A stretch of DNA of 64,000 nucleotides from Saprospiraceae bacterium (lineage in GTDB: Bacteria; Bacteroidota; Bacteroidia; Chitinophagales; Saprospiraceae). This document shows, piece after piece, positions 18,906-28,190 of this stretch (the first letter of the stretch is position 1; each line of letters begins with the position of its first letter). The stretch lies in NCBI GenBank assembly GCA_022448955.1, contig JAKVCU010000001.1, positions 57,243 through 121,242 on the forward strand, read 5' to 3'. The notes below the pieces were generated by a model. It made no database searches, was not told the DNA's origin, and was given only the letters and a program-made list of their open reading frames with translations. The position numbers and the translations under genes were made by a program.

Positions 18906-21900
18906 ATGATGAAACTTAAAAGAAACAAAAAACTGGGGCAAACCATCTTGACTGTTTTGATTCTTCTATTGTCAATAGTTTGTGGACAAACAAAAAACAA
19001 TACAGAGCTTAACCAAAAGAAAGATATTCTGCTTTTTGAAGCATTAGATGAATTGGCAGAAGTTTATCAAATTAGTATCATTTATGATATTCTGCAGCTT
19101 GAAAAAGTCAAGCTGAAAAAATGGGAGTTATCTAAAATTTCTATTGAGTATGATCTCAAAAACTTACTCAAAGGGTATCCTTTCACTTATAAAAAGTTAG
19201 ATGAAGCAACCTTTGTAATTAAAAAAACGAAAAAAATTGAGGAAAAGCAAAGCTTAGCTTTAGCTAAAAAGAGGGGGCCGACTAAGTCAAAAATTCAAAG
19301 AATTAATGTAAATGGAGTAGTCCAAGATGCCTTTACAAAAGAGCCACTCATTGGTGTAAATATTGTAGTGAAAGAAAGCAATATAGGAACCACCTCAGAT
19401 TTTAATGGTCGTTTTTATTTAGAGCTAGAAAAGGGACAAACACTAGTTTTTTCGTATGTAGGTTATGTTGAGAAGGAACTCACTGTTCGCGGATCCAATC
19501 TTGGTACTATTTTTCTAACAGAAGATACTAAGCAATTGGACGAAGTGGTAGTTGTAGGTTATGGAACGCAAAAAAGAAGTGACTTAACAGGGGCATTATC
19601 TTCTATTACAGATAAAGAATTGCAACAATTGCCTTCCACTGGTTTAGATCAAGCTATACAAGGGCGAGCTGCAGGTGTTTTTGTTACCCAGAATTCTGGT
19701 GCTCCTGGCGGTGCGGTTTCTATTCGGATTCGTGGAATTGGCTCGACACTTACTGCAGAGCCACTTTATGTGATTGATGGCATACCTGTTGTTAATGATA
19801 ATCAAGGGACATCAACTAATTTTGCAGAACTAGATGGTGGAGGCCAAAACCCCAATGCCTTGAATACGATTAATCCAGCAGATATTGAGTCGATTGAGAT
19901 TTTAAAAGATGCCTCTGCAACCGCTATTTATGGGGCTCGCGCAGCAAATGGAGTTGTTCTGATTACAACTAAAAGAGGGAAACAAGGTAGATCAACTATC
20001 AACTTTGATTCTTACTATGGCTCACAAAGGCTGGCAAGAAAAATCCCTGTTCTGAATTTGCAAGAATATGCTGCCTACTATCAAGATGTTGGCTGGACCG
20101 CAATTGATGAGTTTTCACGTCCAGAGCTTTTAGGAGCAGGAACAGATTGGCAAGATGCCGTTTTTCGCGATGCTGCTATGCAAAACTACCAATTGACCGT
20201 TTCGGGGGGGAATGAAAACACTAGTTATGCATTGTCAGGAAGTTATTTCTTCAAAGAAGGGATCGTAATTGGCTCAGATTTTAGCCGTATTTCAAGTAGG
20301 ATCAATATTGATCACAAGTTTTCTGATCGATTGAGAATCGGGAATAGCCTATTAGTCAGTAGAACAAAGGAAAATATTACATTCAATGATAATAGTAGTG
20401 GAGTGGTATACACTGCTTTGTTGATGGTTCCTAATGCTCCTATTCGAAATGCAGATGGCTCTTTTGCAGGACCTCAAGAAGAAATCACCCTTTCTTTTGA
20501 TAATCCAGTAGCAAGGGCATTGGAAACGGAAGATATAAACGAAAAAACACGTGTTCTAGCAAATTTATTCTTAGAGTTTGACCTATTTCCTTTTCTGAAG
20601 TATAGAACAGAGTTTGGAACAGACCTGGTTTATTCTAATCATCAAACTTTTTTTCCTTCTTTCCAAAGAGGAAATTTCTTTGGAAAATCTGGCATTCGTG
20701 AAAATGCTAATAACAATAACTTCTGGATAAATAAGCATCTACTAACATTTAATCAAAAACTTGGTGAAAATCACCATTTAAATTTGTTAAGTGGATTTGA
20801 AGCACAGTCAGGTCGATTCGAGTGGCTTTTCGCTTCGCGCGAAAATCTTCCAACCAATGACTTGAAGTCAATCAACCTTGGGGATATCGGTCAGCAACAA
20901 ACAAATGGTGGTGCAGGGCATTGGGCTCTACTTTCTTACTTTGGCCGCTTGAATTACAACTTTGATGAAAGGATCTTATTTACGGCTACCTTACGAGCAG
21001 ACGGTTCCTCTCGCTTTTCCCCTGATAACCGCTATGGTGTCTTCCCTTCTGCAGCTATCGCTTGGCGTCTTTCGAATGAAAAGTTCCTGGAGAATATTGA
21101 AATATTAGATAACCTAAAAATTAGAGTTGGCGTTGGAGAAGTGGGGAATCAAGAAATTGGTCTTTACTCGTATCTAGCTAATCTAAGAGCTGTAAGTGTG
21201 GCATTTGGCGATCAATTGACTACGGGGTTTGTGCCTGATAATCTGGCCAATCCGAATGTTCGTTGGGAATCTTCCTTTCAAACTAATTTTGGTGTAGATG
21301 TGGGTTTGTATAACAATAGACTAGAGCTAATACTTGATTTTTATACCAAGAGAGCAGATGGAATGCTTCTACCTGCATTACTACCTACAACTGCCGGAAG
21401 TTTGAATCCTCCATTCGTAAACATTGGAGCCATTGAAAATAGAGGGGTAGAGCTTTCGCTAAATACAGCTAATCTGACAGGGAAATTCAAATGGAATACT
21501 AAACTGAATTACACGTTTAATCGCAATAAGGTCATTAGCTTAGGTTCAAATGGTAGTCTCATTGGTATTATCCAAAGATTGCCCGTAACTAGAACGGAAG
21601 AAGGCCAAAGTATCAGTCAATTTTATGGCTATGTAATGGATAAAGTATTTGAGTCACAAGCAGAAGTAGCAGAAAGTCCTTTTCAATCAAGTGGAACTAG
21701 AGCAGGTGATATCAAGTTCAAAGATATTAATGGTGATGGCCAAATTACCGATGCCGATCAGACCTTTATTGGCAATCCACTACCCGATTATACAATCAAT
21801 ATGATGAATGAGTTCTCCTTTGGTGGATTTGATCTGAATATATTTTTTCAAGCTGTGTTTGGCAATGAAATTCTCAATCTAATTCGTCGAGATACAGAAG

Positions 21901-22283
21901 GACAAGCTGGTCTGAATAATCAGTCAGCAGCCGTAAAAAATCGTTGGACGACGCTTAATACCATAACAAATGTACCTCGGCCAACAGGTTCTGATCCAAA
22001 TGATAATCGTAGGATTTCTTCTCGCTTCATTGAAGATGGTAGTTTTATCCGCTTACGCAATATTAGTTTGGGATATAATGTGCCAAAAAATTGGTTGCTT
22101 CGAGCGCGTATTCAGCAATTGCGAATATATGGGAGTGCACAAAATATTTACACATGGACGAATTATACCGGTTATGATCCAGAGGTCGGTTCCTTCAATC
22201 AAAACCCATTGATTAATGGGGTAGAAAATGGGCGATATCCCATTTCTTCTTCCTATACCTTTGGTTTGAATGTGACCTTTTAA
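18906..22283 (+). CDS. SusC/RagA-type TonB-dependent receptor with STN domain
   Basis: Outer-membrane transporter of 1125 residues. In order: signal peptide (about 1-28), STN signalling domain (about 35-100, LFEALDELAEVYQISIIYD), a basic linker, a carboxypeptidase-regulatory-like domain (about 138-202, VNGVVQDAFTKEPLIGVNI), the TonB box and plug (DEVVVVGYGTQKRSDLTGA, then PLYVIDGIPV, then ILKDASATAIYGARAANGV), and the 22-strand barrel to the C-terminal TFGLNVTF. The STN domain marks it as a signalling receptor for the FecR/ECF pair upstream. SusD follows 37 bp downstream. The substrate is likely an oligosaccharide, probably xylan-derived because of the GH10 gene in the locus. Confidence 0.94.
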   Translation: MMKLKRNKKLGQTILTVLILLLSIVCGQTKNNTELNQKKDILLFEALDELAEVYQISIIYDILQLEKVKLKKWELSKISIEYDLKNLLKGYPFTYKKLDEATFVIKKTKKIEEKQSLALAKKRGPTKSKIQRINVNGVVQDAFTKEPLIGVNIVVKESNIGTTSDFNGRFYLELEKGQTLVFSYVGYVEKELTVRGSNLGTIFLTEDTKQLDEVVVVGYGTQKRSDLTGALSSITDKELQQLPSTGLDQAIQGRAAGVFVTQNSGAPGGAVSIRIRGIGSTLTAEPLYVIDGIPVVNDNQGTSTNFAELDGGGQNPNALNTINPADIESIEILKDASATAIYGARAANGVVLITTKRGKQGRSTINFDSYYGSQRLARKIPVLNLQEYAAYYQDVGWTAIDEFSRPELLGAGTDWQDAVFRDAAMQNYQLTVSGGNENTSYALSGSYFFKEGIVIGSDFSRISSRINIDHKFSDRLRIGNSLLVSRTKENITFNDNSSGVVYTALLMVPNAPIRNADGSFAGPQEEITLSFDNPVARALETEDINEKTRVLANLFLEFDLFPFLKYRTEFGTDLVYSNHQTFFPSFQRGNFFGKSGIRENANNNNFWINKHLLTFNQKLGENHHLNLLSGFEAQSGRFEWLFASRENLPTNDLKSINLGDIGQQQTNGGAGHWALLSYFGRLNYNFDERILFTATLRADGSSRFSPDNRYGVFPSAAIAWRLSNEKFLENIEILDNLKIRVGVGEVGNQEIGLYSYLANLRAVSVAFGDQLTTGFVPDNLANPNVRWESSFQTNFGVDVGLYNNRLELILDFYTKRADGMLLPALLPTTAGSLNPPFVNIGAIENRGVELSLNTANLTGKFKWNTKLNYTFNRNKVISLGSNGSLIGIIQRLPVTRTEEGQSISQFYGYVMDKVFESQAEVAESPFQSSGTRAGDIKFKDINGDGQITDADQTFIGNPLPDYTINMMNEFSFGGFDLNIFFQAVFGNEILNLIRRDTEGQAGLNNQSAAVKNRWTTLNTITNVPRPTGSDPNDNRRISSRFIEDGSFIRLRNISLGYNVPKNWLLRARIQQLRIYGSAQNIYTWTNYTGYDPEVGSFNQNPLINGVENGRYPISSSYTFGLNVTF

Positions 22284-22320
22284 CGAACCTCTATTATTGA
22301 CGACTAAATAGAAAAGAGTG

Positions 22321-23805
22321 ATGAAAAATAAATATTTATCAGCGGTCAGTATTTTTTGTGTTTTACTTCTGATTTCTTGTGACAACTTCTTAGATCGCGA
22401 GCCATTAGATCAGATCGTAGTGGACAATTTTTATCAAAATGAAAATGAGCTTAAGCTTGCTATAATCGGTACTTATGGCCCTATGATGGATATAGATTGG
22501 CAAGGAAAAGGTTGGATGATTACTGAAATACCATCTGATAATTCCATGCCGGGCGGAACAGATCCAGACTTCTCACCTATTGATAACTTCACAGTAACTG
22601 CGGATAATTTGATAGTAGGTAATTACTGGGCTAGGCATTATCAACTCATTGCTTATGCAAATACAGTGTTGGATAAGAGTATAGATTCCCCTATTGATGA
22701 GCAAACCCTATTACCTTATTTAGCGGAAGCTAGATTCTTAAGAGCTGTGGCCTACTTTGATTTAGTTAGAGTATTTGGGGGAGTACCTATAGTAGACAAA
22801 GCTGCTGTATTTGGAGAAGATTTGCTTCCTGCCCGAGCAAGTGTGGTGGAGGTTTACAATTTCATAAAAGAGGATTTTCTTTTTGCTGCAGATCATTTGC
22901 CATTAGAACGTTCTGGTGCAGAATTAGGACGGGCTACTAAAGGGGCTGCACTTGGCTTTCTTTCAAAGGTATATTTAACGAGAAGAGAGTATAATATGGC
23001 AAAAGATGCTGCTCAGGCCGTCATGGAATTAGGTGTATATCAGTTGATGGATAATTATGCAGATAATTTCGAGCTAGAAACAAACGATAATAATATTGAA
23101 TCGATCTTTCAGGTTCAATTTACAGGCTGTGGTCCTTTTGGAACCGGCAACCCTATGCAAGCATTTTTTGCGCCATGGGGTGAAGGCATAACAAAGGATA
23201 GAGACGGTTGGGGATCACAAATCCCTACTGGACCAGTTATCGCTACTCCCAACACCACCATTATGGATGCTTTTGAAGAAGGAGATCTTCGTAAAAAATG
23301 GACTGTGATGACTTCCAATGAGCATTATCCAAGTATTAATGCGGAGGATGGTGGATATACTTATCCCGCGAGTGGTGCTTCAGCAAGTGCTGGTAATATT
23401 AAAAAATATGTGATTGGTAGTGGTCCAAATATTTGTTTTATGAGTACTCCTCAGAATGCCCATATCCTTAGATATGCTGATATACTGTTGACCTACGCGG
23501 AATGTATCATGGAAATTGAAGGAGGGGTTAGTTCGAATCCAGTAGCATTAGAGTTGTTTAACCAAGTTAGACAGAGAGCTGGTTTGGAGGCTTTAGATAG
23601 GATTGATAAAGAAATCATACTGCATGAAAGAAGAGTGGAGTTTGCTTTTGAAGGGCATCGTTGGTTTGATTTGTTGAGGAGCGGAAGAACCATTGAAATT
23701 TTAAGCATTCATGGCAAAAATCCAGATATCCATAATTTACTATTTCCCATTCCATCGGGAGAACTACAAATCAATCCAAACCTAGAGCAGAACCCTGGTT
23801 ATTAA
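22321..23805 (+). CDS. SusD/RagB-family glycan-binding lipoprotein
   Basis: A 494-residue surface lipoprotein. The N-terminal signal ends in the lipobox LLISC, followed by DNFLDREPLDQ, the classic SusD start. The TPR-like body includes YLAEARFLRAVAYFDLVRVFGGVPIV and ATKGAALGFLSKVYLTRREYN. The C-terminus has RYADILLTYAEC and LHERRVEFAFEGHRWFDLLR, the two signatures of RagB/SusD. ATG 22321 is used; a GTG immediately before it is in frame. It caps the SusC barrel as a lid and binds the glycan. The next gene begins 17 bp after its stop. Confidence 0.93.
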   Translation: MKNKYLSAVSIFCVLLLISCDNFLDREPLDQIVVDNFYQNENELKLAIIGTYGPMMDIDWQGKGWMITEIPSDNSMPGGTDPDFSPIDNFTVTADNLIVGNYWARHYQLIAYANTVLDKSIDSPIDEQTLLPYLAEARFLRAVAYFDLVRVFGGVPIVDKAAVFGEDLLPARASVVEVYNFIKEDFLFAADHLPLERSGAELGRATKGAALGFLSKVYLTRREYNMAKDAAQAVMELGVYQLMDNYADNFELETNDNNIESIFQVQFTGCGPFGTGNPMQAFFAPWGEGITKDRDGWGSQIPTGPVIATPNTTIMDAFEEGDLRKKWTVMTSNEHYPSINAEDGGYTYPASGASASAGNIKKYVIGSGPNICFMSTPQNAHILRYADILLTYAECIMEIEGGVSSNPVALELFNQVRQRAGLEALDRIDKEIILHERRVEFAFEGHRWFDLLRSGRTIEILSIHGKNPDIHNLLFPIPSGELQINPNLEQNPGY

Positions 23806-23822
23806 TCCATAAATCGTAAAAA

Positions 23823-24926
23823 ATGAACGGCATAAAATATATATTATTCTTAAGTATAGGGCTATTGTTTTTGAGTTGTGAAAAAGATCCTCCTGCACCA
23901 GTTATTACAGCGGTATCGCCTTCTTTTGGTCCAGCAGGCCAATTAGTAACATTTGAGGGGATGAACTTGGCAAATATTAGAGAAGTAAGCTTTAGTGGTC
24001 AATTGACTAACTTCAATACGGCATATAACTCTGATGTAGCTCTATTATTTCGGATTCCTAATAATATTCCTTTGGGAGAACATGAAGTGCTGATAAAGAC
24101 AGATGGAGGAACGGTAAGTACATCATTTAGGATAACCTTAGATCCACCTACTGTTTTTTCGGTGATGCCAGAGTTTGCTTCTTCAGGAGATATTGTCACT
24201 ATTACTGGGAAGAACTTTTTTGAGCCAATAGAAGTCTATTTTTTTGATAGTGTACAAGCCGAAATACTCAGCTTATTTCCAGATTCCATGGAAGTAATCG
24301 TTCCAGAGGGGATTGAAAAAGGTAAAATCACAGTAAATGCGAACGGAGGTGTTGCTACTACACCTGTAAATTTCTTTTCAGTTAACTCGATTTTAGTAAA
24401 TGATTTTGACGGTAATGGCATCCGTAGTGAAACGAATAAGTGGGGCTTTACTGGGCAAATTGATCAAAATGCCTTTAATGCTATACACAGCTCTAATCCC
24501 GACCCTATCAGTAATAACTTTTTGAAATTAACTGGAACTGACAACCTAGCGATTAATTGGATTGGCGGCGCCCAAAGTCATTTTGGCTTTCCAGGTGATA
24601 ATTTTGAAACCTTTGGGATTAGTACAGATATCAATAATACATTGCTGGAAATGGATATTAATAATAATGGTCGAAATAACACGCACCTTATTTTGATTCT
24701 GCTAGAGCATGATGGTTTGACATCTGATTTTACCCATGAAATTCATGTGGATTGGGATGGATGGGAAAAAATTTCTATCCCTTTGAACCGCTTTTCAGAT
24801 TTTGAAGGCATTTTAGTAGATCCGGCCAAGGTGAAATTGCTGAAAGTCCACTTGATAGATAACGAAGATAGCAATACACTTTTAGAAGTGAATATTGATA
24901 ATATCCGATTTGTAGAAATCCTATAA
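23823..24926 (+). CDS. two-IPT-domain surface glycan-binding lipoprotein
   Basis: A 367-residue lipoprotein with lipobox FLSC (acylated cysteine near residue 19). Two IPT/TIG immunoglobulin-like domains follow (about residues 27-105, PVITAVSPSFGPAGQLVTFEG, and 108-185, PTVFSVMPEFASSGDIVTITG). A C-terminal beta-sandwich of about 180 residues begins at ILVNDFDGNG and ends DNIRFVEIL, with WDGWEKISIPLNRFSDF resembling carbohydrate-binding modules. The position after SusD and the rigid IPT stalk match surface glycan-binding proteins (SusE/F-position). Binding specificity cannot be read from sequence. Confidence 0.83.
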   Translation: MNGIKYILFLSIGLLFLSCEKDPPAPVITAVSPSFGPAGQLVTFEGMNLANIREVSFSGQLTNFNTAYNSDVALLFRIPNNIPLGEHEVLIKTDGGTVSTSFRITLDPPTVFSVMPEFASSGDIVTITGKNFFEPIEVYFFDSVQAEILSLFPDSMEVIVPEGIEKGKITVNANGGVATTPVNFFSVNSILVNDFDGNGIRSETNKWGFTGQIDQNAFNAIHSSNPDPISNNFLKLTGTDNLAINWIGGAQSHFGFPGDNFETFGISTDINNTLLEMDINNNGRNNTHLILILLEHDGLTSDFTHEIHVDWDGWEKISIPLNRFSDFEGILVDPAKVKLLKVHLIDNEDSNTLLEVNIDNIRFVEIL

Positions 24927-24929
24927 AAA

Positions 24930-24959
24930 TAGGATCAGAGATTGAAGCATCTGATCCTA
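24930..24959 (+). terminator. hairpin after the glycan-binding lipoprotein gene
   Basis: TAGGATCAGA (24930-24939) and TCTGATCCTA (24950-24959) form a perfect 10 bp stem with a 10-base loop, 4 bases after the stop codon. There is no U-run, so it may protect or attenuate the mRNA between susD-side genes and the repeat-protein gene. Confidence 0.5.
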
Positions 24960-25062
24960 CTTAAATTAATTCATTCAAATAGTTGGTTTATTAGGTAAGT
25001 AGTTCTATGTCCAGTAGCAATCTACTTGCCTTCCAACCTACTATTAAAACAAAATTAAGATT

Positions 25063-28005
25063 ATGAAACGAACTTTCACCTTACTTTGCAGTCTTTGTTT
25101 GTTTTTAACATTTTCCTTTGGGCAAGTATATGTAGATGAGTTTGACAATGACGATCCTGCATTTATGGGGGGGGCAGGGAGTTATGCTTTTGAAGAATCA
25201 AATAATGAACTGACGATTAGTGCAACTAATACAGGGCCATGGGATGTATTTACGTATCAGTTCCACGATCCTTCTTCCGCTAATGCCATTACTGTTGATG
25301 CCACAGGTAATAACAAAGTATACATTCGTGCAAAAGCTAGTAATGTAGGGGTACAACTTAGAATGGACCTCCAAGATATTAATGGATATGTAACTTCCTT
25401 AGCAGGTATTTCAAAAATTCTTACTACCGATTACCAAATCCTTGAATTTGACTTTACGGGATTGTATCAAGATGGTGGATATGGAGGTACTGCTTGTGAT
25501 GCAGGCCCTTGCCCTGTGGATGGAGAGCAATTATCTCAAGCTGTTTTCTTTACAGATCCGGGTGTGGGCGGCTTTAATGGCTCTGTCGTTATTGATTATA
25601 TCGCATTTGGCGAAGAACCAGATGGAGTGATTATGTCAGAGGTATTTCAAGATCATTTTGATGTAGATAGTTCTTTAACCTCCTTCACTGGCGCAGCAAC
25701 TTATAGTTTGTCTCTCAATGATAATTCTGAGCTTATTATTGCAGGTGATGGGAGTAATCCTATGTGGGATCCACTATCATACACCATTCGCAGTGCGGCT
25801 ACTTATGACCCCATCGATATCGATGTAACAGCGAATAATAAGATGTATATTAAGGTGAAATCAACCGTTCCTAATACCGCCATTCGTTTTGATTTAATCG
25901 ATATTGACGGCTTTGCGAACACGCAAGGTTCGATTACTAAGCTGGTTGGAACGGACTACGAGGTCATTGAGTTTGATTTTGCAGGAACCTATATCGACTT
26001 AGGCTTTGGTGGTACACCATGTACTGCGGATACTGCACCTTGCCCGGTAGATGGAACGCGTATCGCACAATTGAACTTATTCATAGAGCCAGGAGTAGGT
26101 GAATTTTTGGGTGAACTGACGATTGACTATATCTCTTTTGATATCCCACTAGAACCAGCAGGACCCAGCGCAGATCTGATCTACCAAGATCATTTCAATA
26201 ATGAAAACTTAGAATTTACAGCAGATGCACCTGGTTTGGCAGTAGCAGAAATGGAAAGCGATTTGATTATTACTGGAGATGGAACTGCAGAGGCTTTTGC
26301 TGCAATTTCTTATGAATTGCATGACAAAGATTTGAACGAACAGATAGTACTGGATATGGCTCCTGGCCAAGATAAAGTATTTGTGAGAGCCAGAACAGAA
26401 GTTGGTAGTGTTCCGCTTAGAATTGATTTGATTGATACTGCTGGTTACACAACCAATCAAGCTAGCTTGACAAAAATTATAAGTAACGAGTTTGAGACCT
26501 TTGAATATAACTTTACTGGTAATTATTTTGATGGTGGCTTTGGTGGAACGCCCTGTGATGCAGGTCCCTGCGAAGTTGATGCTTCTGCTATTGACCAGCT
26601 ATTAATCTATGTAGATCCTGTTGCAGGAGCTTTTGATGGAACCGTATATATCGACTTTATCTCTGTTGGGCAACCGGCTGAATCAGATGCTGGGGTAGTG
26701 GGTATTCCAAATTATTCGGATCAAATGGATGATGAAACGATCAATTTTGTCACTGATGCGAATGGATTGAGCTCTAATTTTATGGACGATGAGTGGACAA
26801 TTACTGGTGATGGGAATTCTGATATGTGGACAGCCATCAATTATGGTATCCATAATGAAGCAGGGGAATTAATTATTGCAAGTGCGGTAGCTAGTAATGA
26901 TGTGCTTTATGTACGAGCAAAGACTAGTGTTGTTGGTACGCAGCTTAGAGTTGATTTGCAGGATCAAGATGGTTTCGTGACAAATGCAGCTGCTGTGGCG
27001 AATACGCTATCAGAAAATTATCAGGTTTTTGAGATAAATTTCTCCGCTAACTATAATGATGGTGGCTTTGGTGGTACCCCTTGTGATGCAGGCCCATGCC
27101 CAGTAGATGGAGACCGTATTGCTAATTTGCAGTTCTTTATCAATCCTGGTGTAGGAGCATTTGATGGCACTGTGACAATTGACTGGGTTTCTTTTGGTCA
27201 ACCATTAGGAAATAGTGGACCAACTGGGGTAATCAATTACTTCGATGAGATTGATGCTAATACGGTCTTATTTATAGATGATAGTGATGGTTTTACTTCT
27301 ACGACAGATGATATTTGGACTATTTCAGGTGATGGTAGTGGTACGCCTTATGCACCAGTAGTTTATGCAACGCATGATGATAATGGAGCGTTACTTTCAG
27401 TAGATGCTGTAGGAAGTAGTAATTTATTATACATTATGGCAAGAGGATCAGAAGAAGTCAATTTAAGAATTGATTTACAAGATGAAGAAGGGTTTGTTAC
27501 AAATGCCAATGCCCAATCCGTAGATTTGACTACAGCATTTGAAATTTATGAGCTAAATTATGCGGGGGCCTATAACGACGGAGGCTTCGGTGGTACTCCT
27601 TGTGATGCAGGGCCTTGTCCAGTAGATGGCCAGAGAATTGCCAACCTGCAGTTTTTTGCCAATGCAGCTACTGGTGGTTTCGCAGGTGATATTGAAATAG
27701 ACTGGATCGCTTTTGGTATGCCAATTGTAGGCATACCAAACCAGGAACGATTAAATACCCTAACCGCTTATCCAAACCCAGTGATTGATCAATTGAATGT
27801 TGTATTTGAAACGACTCAAGCTAGTGAGGTAGAAATCTGGTTGGTAAATAGTTTAGGACAAACTATTCAAAGAACAGGTTTAGGAAATATGCCAGCAGGA
27901 CGTCTGACGCATAGTTTGGATGTATCCAAATTCGATGCTGGTATGTACACCTTAATGCTAAGAGTAGATGGTGTAATGGGTGGCTTCCTTAAATTTATAA
28001 AATAG
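25063..28005 (+). CDS. secreted five-repeat beta-rich protein with T9SS sorting domain
   Basis: A 980-residue protein with a signal peptide of about 20 residues (cleavage after FSFG). Five tandem modules follow, each about 175-190 residues, starting near residues 21, 200, 370, 550 and 725. Each has a start like DEFDNDD or DHFDVDS, a core of NKVYIRAK followed by LRMDLQDINGYV, a loop DGGFGGTPCDAGPCPVDG with two cysteines, and an end like VTIDWVSFGQP. Cysteine spacing is changed in repeat 2. The last 80 residues (LTAYPNPVIDQLNVVFET to FLKFIK) are a type A T9SS sorting domain. The modules resemble carbohydrate-binding beta-sandwiches. No catalytic motif is visible, so it is probably a multivalent glycan-binding protein, by inference. 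Confidence 0.75.
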   Translation: MKRTFTLLCSLCLFLTFSFGQVYVDEFDNDDPAFMGGAGSYAFEESNNELTISATNTGPWDVFTYQFHDPSSANAITVDATGNNKVYIRAKASNVGVQLRMDLQDINGYVTSLAGISKILTTDYQILEFDFTGLYQDGGYGGTACDAGPCPVDGEQLSQAVFFTDPGVGGFNGSVVIDYIAFGEEPDGVIMSEVFQDHFDVDSSLTSFTGAATYSLSLNDNSELIIAGDGSNPMWDPLSYTIRSAATYDPIDIDVTANNKMYIKVKSTVPNTAIRFDLIDIDGFANTQGSITKLVGTDYEVIEFDFAGTYIDLGFGGTPCTADTAPCPVDGTRIAQLNLFIEPGVGEFLGELTIDYISFDIPLEPAGPSADLIYQDHFNNENLEFTADAPGLAVAEMESDLIITGDGTAEAFAAISYELHDKDLNEQIVLDMAPGQDKVFVRARTEVGSVPLRIDLIDTAGYTTNQASLTKIISNEFETFEYNFTGNYFDGGFGGTPCDAGPCEVDASAIDQLLIYVDPVAGAFDGTVYIDFISVGQPAESDAGVVGIPNYSDQMDDETINFVTDANGLSSNFMDDEWTITGDGNSDMWTAINYGIHNEAGELIIASAVASNDVLYVRAKTSVVGTQLRVDLQDQDGFVTNAAAVANTLSENYQVFEINFSANYNDGGFGGTPCDAGPCPVDGDRIANLQFFINPGVGAFDGTVTIDWVSFGQPLGNSGPTGVINYFDEIDANTVLFIDDSDGFTSTTDDIWTISGDGSGTPYAPVVYATHDDNGALLSVDAVGSSNLLYIMARGSEEVNLRIDLQDEEGFVTNANAQSVDLTTAFEIYELNYAGAYNDGGFGGTPCDAGPCPVDGQRIANLQFFANAATGGFAGDIEIDWIAFGMPIVGIPNQERLNTLTAYPNPVIDQLNVVFETTQASEVEIWLVNSLGQTIQRTGLGNMPAGRLTHSLDVSKFDAGMYTLMLRVDGVMGGFLKFIK

Positions 28006-28015
28006 CATGAGCCAT

Positions 28016-28042
28016 ATGGTCAGCTAATTTTTAGCTGACCAT
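28016..28042 (+). terminator. perfect 12 bp hairpin after the five-repeat gene
   Basis: ATGGTCAGCTAA (28016-28027) pairs exactly with TTAGCTGACCAT (28031-28042) across a 3-base loop, 11 bases after the stop. Only AC and a short A-run follow, so it is a terminator or an mRNA 3' stabiliser. Confidence 0.6.
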
Positions 28043-28190
28043 ACTTAAAAAGTATACCCCAAAATAGTTGGTAGGCTTATTTACTTATTATTTTTAGGCA
28101 GTCACCTGACTGATTTTGGTTTACATTGTTAGCATAGGCAATTTTGTATGGGTATATACTTTATTAGTTGAACGCTTCAAGTGAATAATA

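Noticed and set aside
22053-22385. A 110-codon minus-strand ORF across the susC-susD junction.
   Set aside because: Both plus-strand genes are certain, and the ORF has no protein-like pattern.
25063-28005. Possible CRISPR-like or tandem DNA repeat array.
   Set aside because: The repeats are protein modules of about 180 residues with diverged DNA; no short direct-repeat and spacer pattern is present here or anywhere in the window.
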